Shown: one piece after another, positions 1 to 9,073 of the stretch
Layout: every line of letters starts with the position of its first letter
How positions within the stretch are numbered: the first letter of the stretch is position 1
NCBI RefSeq assembly: GCF_002934235.1
Contig: NZ_PTIS01000015.1
Coordinates: forward strand, 1 to 64,000
Reading direction: 5' to 3'
Origin: Clostridium algidicarnis DSM 15099
GTDB taxonomy: Bacteria > Bacillota > Clostridia > Clostridiales > Clostridiaceae
Length of the DNA: 64,000 nt
Notes under the pieces: model-generated
What the model was told of the DNA's origin: nothing
The model's input: the letters and a program-made list of their open reading frames with translations, nothing else
Databases searched by the model: none
Translations under genes and position numbers: made by a program

Positions 1-19
1 AATGGATAATTTATGTATT

Positions 20-48
20 GGGGAGATGTTTTTGCATCTCCTTTTATT
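20..48 (+). terminator. Terminator of a gene left of the window
   Basis: A 7-bp stem (GGAGATG / CATCTCC) with a T-rich loop is followed by a T-rich tract. No gene in the window uses it on the plus strand, so it probably ends a gene lying to the left. Confidence 0.6.
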
Positions 49-176
49 TATATAGTTTTTTATACTAGTTCTGCCTACTAAAATTATACTCTAACTTACA
101 AGTTAATCAATAAACATTTAATCCTTTTAATTCTTTTAAAATCACTACATATGAAAATTACTTTTAACACTATAAA

Positions 177-226
177 TAAAAAGAACTATTATGATTAAAC
201 AAGCTCTATCATAATAGTTCTTTTTG
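177..226. terminator. Bidirectional intrinsic terminator
   Basis: A 15-bp perfect inverted repeat (AAGAACTATTATGAT and its complement) has A-rich and T-rich flanks, so it works on both strands. On the minus strand it follows the DUF1540 gene. Confidence 0.75.
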
Positions 227-249
227 TATTACCCTTTTTGAATATAATG

Positions 250-411
250 TTATTTCATAGTTTCAAAGCTGCCACAATCAGTGCATTCAATTGTCTTTGC
301 CATAGGTTCATGTTTAACTACTTCAATTTTGTTTAAAGTGCAATAGCTATCCTTCTTATAATGATATTTACATTCCGAAACATTACATCCTATACTCTTA
401 TTAACTTCCAT
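250..411 (-). CDS. DUF1540 family small Cys-rich protein
   Basis: This 53-residue frame has a clear AGGAGG six bases before its ATG. The product carries CxxxxC, a further C and a terminal CTDCGSF block. That spacing (IGCNVSEC at the N-terminus, CTDCGSF at the end) matches the DUF1540 family, small probable metal-binding proteins of Firmicutes with no established function. It stands alone and is convergent with the terminator at 177-226. The family call rests on motif recognition; the role is unknown. Confidence 0.75.
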   Translation of the reverse strand: MEVNKSIGCNVSECKYHYKKDSYCTLNKIEVVKHEPMAKTIECTDCGSFETMK

Positions 412-646
412 GTTAATCCTCCTTTTTATACATTATTTTAATTGTACGATTATATCTTTTGTATTTATATCTTTTATTATTCAAATAACATATTAATTTT
501 ACTAAATTAATATATTACTCACTCTAATATCAATATGATATAATATATAATAACTTAATACATTATAGCCTTTATATATTATGGATTAAAAAAATTATAA
601 TTCAACTTATTATTAAAAATATGAATTAAAATATAAAATTTGGGGG
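412..646. other. AT-rich intergenic region
   Basis: This is the divergent intergenic space between the DUF1540 gene (minus) and the 2H phosphoesterase gene (plus). It is very AT-rich. Apart from the ribosome binding sites at its edges I see no stem-loop or clear operator. Promoters for both flanking genes should lie here. Confidence 0.4.
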
Positions 647-652
647 ATGACA

Positions 653-1207
653 ATGAAATATTATTTAGTAGCATTATTTGATGAAGATTCCTATAAATCT
701 ATAGAAGGTCTTCAAAAAGACTTAAGTAAAAAATACAATCTATATAGAAACCTTCCAACACTGCATATAACTTTAGAGGTTATAGATGATCCTGATATCG
801 ATAAATTAGATGAAATTCTTAAAGGAATATTAAAGTCATATAAACGATTTAAAGTAGAAATAGATGATGTTATATGTTTTAACGAGCCTTATAAATCTGT
901 AAATCTAAGAGTTGAAAACAAAGGATATATAGAAAGATTAAATAGGACTATAAATGATAAATTAAAACTAAATGGGTTTAACGTAAGGAAAGATGCCTCT
1001 AATTGGGACTTACACATCTCACTTGCAAATACAAACTTTGCTTCAAGAGAATGGTCAAAAAATGAATTTCTGAACGCGTGTCATAAAACACAAGATGATG
1101 GATTCTATAAATTAGCAAAGATAGAAAGAATAGAACTTTGGAAACCAATTAATAATAAGAGAGATATGGTTATTAAAAGCTATCCATTAAAAACCTTTTT
1201 GCCCTAG
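653..1207 (+). CDS. 2H phosphoesterase (2'-5' RNA ligase-like)
   Basis: A 184-residue protein with the two hallmark HxT/Sx motifs of the 2H phosphoesterase superfamily: HITL at residue 38 and HISL at residue 121. These two His/Thr pairs form the active site that opens 2',3'-cyclic phosphates or acts on 2'-5' linkages in the LigT/ThpR/YjcG branch. I chose the ATG at 653 because GGGGG at 642-646 abuts the alternative ATG at 647 and sits six bases before 653. The gene is monocistronic and the substrate cannot be told from sequence. Confidence 0.8.
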   Translation: MKYYLVALFDEDSYKSIEGLQKDLSKKYNLYRNLPTLHITLEVIDDPDIDKLDEILKGILKSYKRFKVEIDDVICFNEPYKSVNLRVENKGYIERLNRTINDKLKLNGFNVRKDASNWDLHISLANTNFASREWSKNEFLNACHKTQDDGFYKLAKIERIELWKPINNKRDMVIKSYPLKTFLP

Positions 1208-1336
1208 TACTTGGATGAAAATATAAATATTTTTAACTTTTCTTTTGGTAATCGTTTTCTGAACTTTCAATTTTTATGATAATTAGTTACAATGGATTAG
1301 TGAGAAAATTGCTATTGAAAGAAAGGCGGCTTTGTT

Positions 1337-1813
1337 ATGAATTTACAGTACTTATTTAAGTTACAAAAGGATTTAAATGAAAAAATATATGCTTCCAAAA
1401 ACTTAGATGAAAGTATCCCTAATTCAAAAAACTTTTTAGCTCTATTAGTGGAACTAGGTAAACTTGCTAATGAAACTAAAAGCTTTGAATATTGGTCCGA
1501 TGCAAAACCTTCTAAAAGGGGTGTATTATTAGATTCTTATATAGATTGTTTTCATCTAATATTAACTTTAGGTCTAGATAAACTTTATACCAATATTTCA
1601 CCAAAACTTAAACCAAATGACTATAATATTTCAGAACAATTTTTAAACCTATATGTAGATATAAATGATTTAATGGTCACATCCTCTAAAGATCACTACA
1701 CAACACTTTTTGAAGACTTTTTAAGTTTAGGTCTTAGATTAGGTTTTTCTTTAAATCAAATAGAAAATTCTTACATAGTAAAAAATACTTCTAATAATAA
1801 AAAAATTAAATAA
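1337..1813 (+). CDS. All-alpha dUTPase-like protein with altered metal site
   Basis: This 158-residue protein is recognisable as a dimeric, all-alpha dUTPase (dUTPase_2, MazG-related) by the blocks LLVELGKLANET and FEYWS. Active members hydrolyse dUTP or related NTPs with Mg ions held by an ExxE pair and an ExxD pair. Here the first pair reads E39-K42 and the second S67-D70, so two of four ligands appear lost. It could be an inactive paralogue or bind a different substrate. SD: GAAAGGCGG before ATG 1337. A terminator follows. Confidence 0.7.
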   Translation: MNLQYLFKLQKDLNEKIYASKNLDESIPNSKNFLALLVELGKLANETKSFEYWSDAKPSKRGVLLDSYIDCFHLILTLGLDKLYTNISPKLKPNDYNISEQFLNLYVDINDLMVTSSKDHYTTLFEDFLSLGLRLGFSLNQIENSYIVKNTSNNKKIK

Positions 1814-1827
1814 TCATAAAATAACTT

Positions 1828-1855
1828 CTCTACCTTTGGTAGAGTTTTTTTTTTA
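1828..1855 (+). terminator. Terminator of the dUTPase-like gene
   Basis: A 7-bp stem (CTCTACC / GGTAGAG) with a TTT loop is followed by a run of more than eight T. It begins about 15 bp after the preceding stop codon. Confidence 0.85.
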
Positions 1856-1888
1856 TTTTTGGAAATAATACTTATAGAGGTGATTTTT

Positions 1889-2320
1889 ATGTTAGGTATA
1901 TTTTTTTCAATAGTAGCTGGAATTGCTATGAGCCTACAAGGTGTTTTCAATACTAGGCTCGGAGAAAAGATTGGGCTTTTAGAAACAAATCTAATAGTTC
2001 AAGGTAGCGGGCTTATATTAACCATTTTACTAATATGTTTTTTAGGCTCTGGCAATATAAAAGAAATTAAGTCAGTAAACAAACTTTATCTTTTAGGTGG
2101 AGTTTTAGGTGTTCTTATAATATATACAGTAATGAAAGGAATTTCATCCATGGGACCTACCTATTGTATATCAATTATACTTGTAGCTCAGTTATTATCT
2201 GCAGCATTAATTGACTTTTGGGGAATGTTTGATACAAATAAGGTTTCTTTTGGATTTAGTAAGATAATAGGTATTGCAATAATGGTTATAGGTATTATAA
2301 TATTTAAGTGGAAACCTTAA
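1889..2320 (+). CDS. DMT-superfamily permease, YdcZ/DUF606 type
   Basis: The 143-residue product is almost entirely hydrophobic, with four to five predicted membrane helices. The pattern GIAMSLQGVFNTRLG near the N-terminus and the glycine-rich third segment match the YdcZ/DUF606 half-size transporters of the drug/metabolite superfamily, which act as dimers or pairs. The ATG at 1889 is chosen because AGAGGTGA lies at a normal distance; upstream in-frame codons are non-coding in character. The MBL-fold gene follows 39 bp later, so the two may be cotranscribed. Substrate unknown. Confidence 0.75.
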   Translation: MLGIFFSIVAGIAMSLQGVFNTRLGEKIGLLETNLIVQGSGLILTILLICFLGSGNIKEIKSVNKLYLLGGVLGVLIIYTVMKGISSMGPTYCISIILVAQLLSAALIDFWGMFDTNKVSFGFSKIIGIAIMVIGIIIFKWKP

Positions 2321-2359
2321 TAATTTAAAGGTGGTGTTATTATAAACATATTAAAAAGT

Positions 2360-3175
2360 ATGGATAAAATAAGTTTTAATACAAAGTTTCTTATGAAACT
2401 TCACTATAAAAATCTCAAAAATTATTTTGAAGAAACTTCAACTCCATTAAGTGAATCTTTAGTAACTAATTCTGTACAATGGATAGGCCATGCTTCTGTT
2501 ATGATAAATCTTTATGATAATATATTTATAACAGACCCTGTTATTGGCTCCGTAGGTCAATTCAAAAGGAAGATTAAACCTTCTATGAATCTAGTAAATT
2601 CAAATATTAATTATATATTACTATCTCATGGCCATATGGATCACATTGATTTTTATTCACTAATAAAAATGAATAAAAATGTAATAGTACTTTGCCCTAA
2701 ATCCTATGTAAAATCTATAAAAGTTGTAGGATTTAAAAATGTAATAGGCATATCCAAAGGAGAAATACATCAAAATGGTGACATCACCATAAAATGTATA
2801 GCTGCAAACCATGATGGTAGAAGATATTACCTAGGAAAAGATCATAGTAGCAATGCTTATCTTATAAGTTGTAAAGACAAAAGTGTGTTTTTTGCTGGTG
2901 ATACTGCTTTTACAGAAAACTTCAAGGAAATAGAAAGTGATCTAGCTCTTATGCCTGTAGGTTGTTATTTGCCTGAAGGCTTTGATAAGATGCACTGTAC
3001 TCCACTAGAAAGTTATAAAATGTATAAAATGATGAAGTCAAAGAAAATGTTGCCCATCCATTATAATACTTTTATATTGTCATTAGAAGATGATTTAGAT
3101 ACTGTAAACATATTAAAATCCATAAAAGATAACACTATAGATATAGTTAATGTAGGTAAAACTTCGTTAATATAA
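2360..3175 (+). CDS. MBL-fold metallo-hydrolase (UlaG/NAPE-PLD-like)
   Basis: A 271-residue metallo-beta-lactamase-fold protein. It has the early strand motif WIGHASVMI, the metal-binding SHGHMDHID block near residue 90, a FFAGDT motif near 180 and a terminal HYNTF histidine. This arrangement is typical of UlaG-like and NAPE-PLD-like hydrolases rather than true beta-lactamases. The start is uncertain: the only good SD (GGTGGTG at 2331-2337) lies 22 bases before ATG 2360, and the intervening frame is open with ATT and ATA codons at SD distance. Physiological substrate unknown. Confidence 0.75.
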   Translation: MDKISFNTKFLMKLHYKNLKNYFEETSTPLSESLVTNSVQWIGHASVMINLYDNIFITDPVIGSVGQFKRKIKPSMNLVNSNINYILLSHGHMDHIDFYSLIKMNKNVIVLCPKSYVKSIKVVGFKNVIGISKGEIHQNGDITIKCIAANHDGRRYYLGKDHSSNAYLISCKDKSVFFAGDTAFTENFKEIESDLALMPVGCYLPEGFDKMHCTPLESYKMYKMMKSKKMLPIHYNTFILSLEDDLDTVNILKSIKDNTIDIVNVGKTSLI

Positions 3176-3271
3176 TATTACCTTATTAGAAATATCTATA
3201 CTACCTATTAATATATACATTAATAGACTATAATATATATATATTTATTACTTTTGGGAGGACTGAATTTT

Positions 3272-4177
3272 ATGGATTTTAAACAAATAGAAGCCTTCAT
3301 ATCAGTGGCAAAACTTAAAAGCTTTTCAAAAGCTGCAAACAGTATATACTTATCTCAACCTACTATAAGCTCTCATATTTCTAGTTTAGAAAAGGAGCTA
3401 AATATTCAACTTTTTGACAGAAACTCTAAAGAAGTTAATGTAACTCCAGCGGGTAGGTCATTCTTAAATTACGCTGTAGACATTATAAATACTAGAAATA
3501 ATGCAATAACAAATTTATGTGCTTTTAATAATAAAATTTGTGGTACGCTAAATGTATCTGCTAGTACAACTCCCTGTCACACCATAATTCCAAGTCTTAT
3601 AAATAAATTTAGTACAGAATATCCTCAAATAGCCTTTAATATAAGTGAAAAGAATTCTGGAGAAATTATTGAAGATATAATTAATTTAGACTGCGAAGTG
3701 GGCTTAGTTGGAGATGTGGGGAAAACTGATAAAATAAAAAGCTATTGTCTAGTAGAGGACAACCTAGTGCTAATATCAAGCCCTTCTATGAATATACCAA
3801 AAGAAATCACCATAGAAGATTTGTTTAACTACAAATTTATAATGAGAGAAAAAAACTCTGCAACTAGGAAAACCTTTGAAGATAGCCTTCTATCAAATGG
3901 CTTAGATCAAAATAAGTTAAATATCTTATGTGAGATAAATAACATGGACACACTAATACAATTTGTAAAGTCTGGTACAGGTGTTTCAATAGTCTCACAA
4001 AACGTTGGGCTCGATTACGTAAGTAGCGGTAAGCTTAATATGTCTAAGATAAAAGATTTAGATCTTAAGCGATATATATATCTTATACTTAATTCAAAAC
4101 GTACACTAACACCTACAGCCAATGCTTTTTTTGAATTTTGTATTAAAGAGTTCAATGTAAATAACTTCCCTTCCTAG
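3272..4177 (+). CDS. LysR-family transcriptional regulator
   Basis: A 301-residue LysR regulator. It has an N-terminal winged helix-turn-helix (MDFKQIEAF through SKAANSIYLSQPTISSHIS, LFDRNSKEV) and a periplasmic-binding-like effector domain of about 200 residues. The N-terminal wording resembles the LysR regulators that annotation pipelines call selenium-metabolism associated in clostridia; this is a weak similarity judgement. GGGAGG precedes the ATG at 3272. It has no divergent partner nearby, so its target is unclear. A strong terminator follows. Confidence 0.85.
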   Translation: MDFKQIEAFISVAKLKSFSKAANSIYLSQPTISSHISSLEKELNIQLFDRNSKEVNVTPAGRSFLNYAVDIINTRNNAITNLCAFNNKICGTLNVSASTTPCHTIIPSLINKFSTEYPQIAFNISEKNSGEIIEDIINLDCEVGLVGDVGKTDKIKSYCLVEDNLVLISSPSMNIPKEITIEDLFNYKFIMREKNSATRKTFEDSLLSNGLDQNKLNILCEINNMDTLIQFVKSGTGVSIVSQNVGLDYVSSGKLNMSKIKDLDLKRYIYLILNSKRTLTPTANAFFEFCIKEFNVNNFPS

Positions 4178-4197
4178 GCACATTACTTATGTAAACA

Positions 4198-4242
4198 TAA
4201 AAGCCTCCTACTTAATTTATTTTTAAGTAGGAGGCTTTTATT
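4198..4242 (+). terminator. Terminator of the LysR gene
   Basis: A 15-bp perfect stem (AAGCCTCCTACTTAA and its complement) with a 7-nt loop and flanking A and T tracts. Confidence 0.85.
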
Positions 4243-4309
4243 TAGAATAAATACTACTTTTCTTGTATACTTCATAATATATATTGTAATGCTAAAAAGG
4301 GGTCTTTAT

Positions 4310-5503
4310 ATGTTCTTATGGAAAAGTAAAATTGATGTCAACTTAAAAAAGGCTATAGATATAAACTTATATAAAAATTATAGGGTTATAATTCATTGTA
4401 AAAACCTTCAAGAAAATATAGAAAAGAGGATAAAATCTGGTGGTGGAAAAGTTTTAAAGTCTATTTACAATATTAATATAATTTCTGCTTCCATATCTCC
4501 TTTGTTAATATTGAGACTATCCGAATATCCCGAAGTTTCATTTATAACCTTTGATAGTTTTGCCTTCCTTTGTGGAAGAAGCGTAATTCATTCTAATAAA
4601 GCTTATATTGGCGATACCTATAACCTTACAGGTAAGAATGTAGGTATAGGGCTCGTAGATAGTGGCATTTACCCTCACCCCGATCTTTTATTACCTAAAA
4701 ATAAGATTAAATATTTTTTAGATATTTTAGATGGATTTAAGTATCCTTATGATGATAATGGTCATGGTACCTTTATATCTGGCTTAATTTCAGGTAGTGG
4801 TCATAGTTCTGAAGGTAAATTTAAAGGTATTGCAGAAAATTCACTTATATATTGTTATAAAGCATTTAATCGCTTTGGTAGAGCCTACGTTTCTGACATA
4901 TTGTTTGCTATAGATGATATTTTAACTAGGTCTCAAAAAGATAATATAAAGGTTTTGTGCTTGCCCTTTGAAATTTTAGAATATAACCCATTTATAATTA
5001 ATTGTTTTTCTATACTATTTGAAAAATGTATAAAGGTTGGTTTAGTACCTATAGTTCCTTCCGGGAGCATAAATGTAGACGAAGAAACCATTATTGGTCT
5101 TGGTTTAATACCTCACTGCATAACCGTATCTGGTGTTAATATTCAAGATAGTATAAAAGAATTCAGATTTTCTTCTTCTAATGGTAATAAAAAAATAGGT
5201 AAACCAGATATAGCTGCTAACTGCGTTGATTTATGTTCTTTAAATACTGATACAGAGTATATTTCTGAAAGAAATGGAAAAAAGCTATACCCTAAAACCT
5301 TGGATATTCCATACACTTCTTACACTGGAACCTCATGTGCCGTAGCTTATGTATCAGGTGTATGTGCTTTGCTTTTTGAAAACAACCCTGCCTTAACCTT
5401 TAAAGACTTGTTATCTTTAATAAAGGTATCCTCAGAACTTGCACCTATATCAAAATCTAGTCAAGGAAATGGAATAATAAATATAAATAACCTTTTACCA
5501 TAA
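4310..5503 (+). CDS. S8 (subtilisin-like) serine peptidase
   Basis: A 397-residue subtilase without signal peptide or membrane segment, so probably intracellular or released at lysis or sporulation. The catalytic triad is visible: D117 in GLVDSG, H152 in NGHGT and S342 in GTSCA. Residues 1 to 90 look like an I9-type propeptide or inhibitor domain. The oxyanion-hole asparagine, normally in an AAGN block, is replaced: the region reads VPSGS with S253 at the aligned place. ATG 4310 follows AAAGGGG at good spacing. The gene is monocistronic. Confidence 0.85.
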   Translation: MFLWKSKIDVNLKKAIDINLYKNYRVIIHCKNLQENIEKRIKSGGGKVLKSIYNINIISASISPLLILRLSEYPEVSFITFDSFAFLCGRSVIHSNKAYIGDTYNLTGKNVGIGLVDSGIYPHPDLLLPKNKIKYFLDILDGFKYPYDDNGHGTFISGLISGSGHSSEGKFKGIAENSLIYCYKAFNRFGRAYVSDILFAIDDILTRSQKDNIKVLCLPFEILEYNPFIINCFSILFEKCIKVGLVPIVPSGSINVDEETIIGLGLIPHCITVSGVNIQDSIKEFRFSSSNGNKKIGKPDIAANCVDLCSLNTDTEYISERNGKKLYPKTLDIPYTSYTGTSCAVAYVSGVCALLFENNPALTFKDLLSLIKVSSELAPISKSSQGNGIININNLLP

Positions 5504-5511
5504 TTCTGAAA

Positions 5512-5539
5512 AGAGGTTGCAACTAAACTTGCAACCTCT
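5512..5539 (-). terminator. Terminator shared by the convergent genes
   Basis: An 11-bp stem (AGAGGTTGCAA and complement) with a short loop. On the minus strand it is followed by CTTTTC, so it most likely ends the 2-hydroxyacid dehydrogenase transcript. Confidence 0.6.
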
Positions 5540-5587
5540 AAACTTAATAAGGAACCTGATATTTTTTACCCCTATGATATGGCCTAT

Positions 5588-6544
5588 TTAATATCCTCTT
5601 TTTACATTCACTACATTTGAAAGGTTCTCACCCTTTGAGTACCTCTTTAAGTTATCATAAACTGTTTCAAATCTTCTAGTATTTCTTTTTTCAGATACCC
5701 ATGAGTTATGAGGAGTTATTAATACCCTTTCAATATCCCATAATAAGCTCTCCTTTGGTAACGGCTCTTCTTTAAACACATCTAACGCAGCTCCAATAAA
5801 TCGTCCTTTTTGTAACTCTTCGATTAATGCATCTTCATCTATTATGCTCCCTCTGGCTATATTGACTATGGCTGCATTATCTTTCATTATCAAAAATCTT
5901 TCTTTATTTAATAAATGATAGGTTTCCTTTGTTTCAGGAATAGCTATAACAACGATGTCGCTTATAGCTAACATCTCATCTATTGCTTCTCTTTTATAAC
6001 AGCTGTCAAAATAATCTACCTCTTTTCCTTTAGTATTCATACCAACTACCCTTACTCCAAATCCTTGAAGTCTTTTAGCTGCTTCCATAGCAATGCTTCC
6101 AGTACCTACAAACCCTACTGTCTTACCATAAAATTCTAGTAAAGATGTATCCATCTTCCATGTCTTATCTAATCTGTTTTTAAGCATATCCATTTGTTTT
6201 TTATAAATTTGTAATATGCTTAGCACTACCCACTCACCCATAGGTATGCTATATCCCCCTCTGTTATTTGTTACTATTATATTATTTTCTATAACTTTAT
6301 CTTTTGGTAACTGATCTATTCCAATACTGGATAATTGTATCCATTTTAATCTTTTCATCTTTAGTATATCTAAGCTCTCGAAAGGATCATAACAAACTAA
6401 AACTTCTACGTCTTCAAACTCCGTGTCGTAGGTTAACTTATGTTCCTTTTTAACTATTATCTCATAACCCAGCTCTTCCATCTTTTTTATTTCATCACTA
6501 CCATAATTGTACGTTACTAAACACTTCTTTAACTTATCTGCCAT
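5588..6544 (-). CDS. D-2-hydroxyacid dehydrogenase (PGDH-like)
   Basis: A 318-residue NAD-dependent D-isomer-specific 2-hydroxyacid dehydrogenase. It has the dinucleotide-binding GTGSIA motif near residue 147, the substrate-binding arginine in NIARGS, the conserved glutamate in FKEEPLP and the catalytic histidine in ITPHNSW. Such enzymes interconvert 2-oxoacids and D-2-hydroxyacids; it lacks the C-terminal ACT domain of many SerA proteins, so phosphoglycerate is not assured as substrate. GGGAGATGAAAGG precedes the ATG. Monocistronic. Confidence 0.85.
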   Translation of the reverse strand: MADKLKKCLVTYNYGSDEIKKMEELGYEIIVKKEHKLTYDTEFEDVEVLVCYDPFESLDILKMKRLKWIQLSSIGIDQLPKDKVIENNIIVTNNRGGYSIPMGEWVVLSILQIYKKQMDMLKNRLDKTWKMDTSLLEFYGKTVGFVGTGSIAMEAAKRLQGFGVRVVGMNTKGKEVDYFDSCYKREAIDEMLAISDIVVIAIPETKETYHLLNKERFLIMKDNAAIVNIARGSIIDEDALIEELQKGRFIGAALDVFKEEPLPKESLLWDIERVLITPHNSWVSEKRNTRRFETVYDNLKRYSKGENLSNVVNVKRGY

Positions 6545-6666
6545 AACCTTTCATCTCCCTCTATTAATATCTTAATGGTTTATAAAATGTACGCTCTTTG
6601 GTATTAGATTAAATACCTTAATACCATTTTACCTATAATAAGAAGGAGTTCAACACTTATATTTGG

Positions 6667-7860
6667 TTATTTCATATAGGTCATGGGATTCTCAGCCTTT
6701 CCATTTAACCTTAATTCAAAGTGAATATGTGGTCCTGTACTTCTTCCTGTACTTCCAACCCTGCCTATAACATCCCCTTTTTTAATAGTGTCCCCTTTAC
6801 CTTTACTTATTGAACTACAATGTCCGTATAATGTTTCTATGCCCTTGCCATGATCTATCTTTATATATTTACCATAGATACTATCATACCCTACCTTATT
6901 AACTACTCCATCTAGGGCGGCCCCTATAGGGTCTCCTGTATTTCCTGCAATATCTACTCCATGATGACTTTCATTGTTCCATCTTGCACCAAAGTTAGAT
7001 GTTATTGCTCCTCTAGATGGCCTTTCTAGAAATGAAATAGTAGTTCCTATAGGATTTTTAGTTCCTTTAAGTATTACCTTATTTTTCGGTGCTTCTATTA
7101 TTTCCTCTTTTATCATAGTTTCTGATATTACCTTTGCATTTGTAATGTTTACTTGCTTTTCTATACGTCTTTTACCTTCCTTTCCTAACTCCTGTACTTT
7201 AAATTCACCCATATAATATTCATCTGTACTTTTAATGGTTGTATCCTCTTTTATATCTTCTATATCATTTTTTATACCAATAATATTTACAGACATTATT
7301 GGATTTTCCTTGCTACTATCCAATTCTTTTATTACCTTATATATCTCCTCTGGCGTCTTTATTTGAGACTCATAAGCTCTGTAAGGTATGTAATATATAT
7401 TATTATTTATAGATGTATTTATTATATCTTCTTTATTTAAATCATTTACCCTTATATAGTGCTCTTTTACTAAATTAAATAAATCTTCACATCTATCTTT
7501 ATCCCTTAATATACCTAAATTTATTTCATCTATCTTCAAAACTAAACAATCTACTTCTTTATCTAAACTAGCTTTTATATTTGAAACTATGCTATCATAG
7601 TTATTTAAGGATGAAGTTTTCGTAATAATCCTTTCAAATTTTATGCCTTCATTTATTTTTATATCTTTATTTTTATCTAAGATCTTATTGTAAATATCTA
7701 TAACTTTTTCTTTATCTTTATAATAAGCTACGCAGTTACCTTCAACATATGCTGCATAAGCTAGATTATATCCCGAATTTATGTATATAACTAAAAGTGG
7801 AATTATAAACAGTGATATAATAATTGAAGTTTTTATGATACTAATATATCTTTTCTTCAT
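6667..7860 (-). CDS. G5-domain M23 peptidoglycan endopeptidase
   Basis: A 397-residue exported protein. An N-terminal membrane segment (residues 11-35) anchors or secretes it. A middle region of about 200 residues of unknown fold is followed by a short G5-like segment (ITNAKVISETMI through VILKGTK, about 235-270). The C-terminal LytM/M23 zinc peptidase domain has HHGVD and HIHFEL metal motifs. It should cleave peptide cross-links in peptidoglycan at the cell surface. The layout resembles clostridial SpoIIQ-like and cell-wall hydrolases. Monocistronic, convergent with nothing. Confidence 0.85.
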   Translation of the reverse strand: MKKRYISIIKTSIIISLFIIPLLVIYINSGYNLAYAAYVEGNCVAYYKDKEKVIDIYNKILDKNKDIKINEGIKFERIITKTSSLNNYDSIVSNIKASLDKEVDCLVLKIDEINLGILRDKDRCEDLFNLVKEHYIRVNDLNKEDIINTSINNNIYYIPYRAYESQIKTPEEIYKVIKELDSSKENPIMSVNIIGIKNDIEDIKEDTTIKSTDEYYMGEFKVQELGKEGKRRIEKQVNITNAKVISETMIKEEIIEAPKNKVILKGTKNPIGTTISFLERPSRGAITSNFGARWNNESHHGVDIAGNTGDPIGAALDGVVNKVGYDSIYGKYIKIDHGKGIETLYGHCSSISKGKGDTIKKGDVIGRVGSTGRSTGPHIHFELRLNGKAENPMTYMK

Positions 7861-8059
7861 TTTTGTATTCCTTTCTTTATGGAAGACTTTAAGGTATATT
7901 TAATCTTCATTTTTATACAGTCCCTTTTACTTTACCCTATTTATCATAAAAATATTCATATGTAAACATTTTGTGTTACTATTTACATAATCATAGCTTT
8001 ACTATAAAATTATTAGAGCAATCTAAATCAGTATTGCACTTTAGAAAGGTTGGGATTTA

Positions 8060-9073
8060 ATGAGTACCTTCATGCTTAAAAATACAGCTTTAAGCACTAC
8101 CCCTGTAAGTAACATTTTTATAGAAAGTTATATGCCAAAAGCTAGAGGCGAATTTATAAAAGTGTATTTATTATTATTAAAATACAGTGTTTCTGGCGAA
8201 CTTGGAGTAAATTCTACCATCCTTGCCTCCGCTTTAAACTTATTAGAATCAGATATAATGAACGCTCTAAATTATTGGAATGACGAAGGCGTCTTGAAGA
8301 TTATTCCAATAGATAAAATGGGCAATTTTAATATAGAATTTATTAATCTTGGAGAGGATCAAGCCACTTCTAAAGTAAGTCTTTTAGAAGAATTAAACAA
8401 TTCTTCCGTAAAGGATATGTTGCAAGAAATAGAAAAGCTTCTATCAAGACCTTTATCTCCAAAAGAAATGTCTACCTATATAGGATGGGAAAAAGACTTA
8501 AACTTTTCTCTTGAAATGATATTTTTACTTATTCAATATTGTATATCCAAAGGTAAAACAGATTATAGGTACTTCGAAAAGGTTGCTCTGTCATGGTTTG
8601 ATGCTGGCATAAAAACTATAGAAGATGCCCAATTATATATTAAAAGACATGAAGATAAATGGATTAAATATAGACAGATATTGGATTACTTGGGCATAAA
8701 AGATGCTGATATAATGAAACCTCAAGAGGAAATGCTTAGTAAATGGGTAAATCAGTATAAGTTTTCTATTGAAATAATTGAAAAAGCTTGTACTATTTGC
8801 TTTGAAAGATTAAATAGAGCCGACTTTAAATATATTGATGGTATACTCTCTAGTTGGAACAAAGATAATATAAAAACTTTAGAAGATATTGCTGCAAAGG
8901 ACCTAAAAAGAGCATCAACTTATAACAAAGGTAATAATAACAACTACAATAATAATAACTATAATAACAACAACAAAAATAGTAAAAATAGTAACTTCAA
9001 TAATTTCGAACAAAGAACCTATGACTTTGATGAATTAGAAAGAAAATTGTTAGGATGGGATAAGGATGATTAA
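8060..9073 (+). CDS. dnaD: DnaD-domain replication/primosome protein
   Basis: A 337-residue DnaD-family protein. The N-terminal winged helix (to about 95) mediates oligomerisation. Two DnaD C-terminal domains follow (about 120-195 and 210-290, each ending in the W-x-x-D/N-x-I pattern WFDAGIKTIEDA and WNKDNIKTLEDI). The tail has an asparagine-rich low-complexity stretch encoded by AAT/AAC repeats (8935-8999), probably a flexible linker. It acts with DnaB and DnaI/DnaC in helicase loading at replication start. Its stop overlaps the start of the next gene by 8 bp, so the two are translationally coupled. Confidence 0.85.
   Translation: MSTFMLKNTALSTTPVSNIFIESYMPKARGEFIKVYLLLLKYSVSGELGVNSTILASALNLLESDIMNALNYWNDEGVLKIIPIDKMGNFNIEFINLGEDQATSKVSLLEELNNSSVKDMLQEIEKLLSRPLSPKEMSTYIGWEKDLNFSLEMIFLLIQYCISKGKTDYRYFEKVALSWFDAGIKTIEDAQLYIKRHEDKWIKYRQILDYLGIKDADIMKPQEEMLSKWVNQYKFSIEIIEKACTICFERLNRADFKYIDGILSSWNKDNIKTLEDIAAKDLKRASTYNKGNNNNYNNNNYNNNNKNSKNSNFNNFEQRTYDFDELERKLLGWDKDD

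Noticed and set aside
8935-8999. AAT/AAC microsatellite as a repeat element
   Set aside because: It is in frame within dnaD and encodes a plausible Asn-rich linker; no phase-variation signature was seen.
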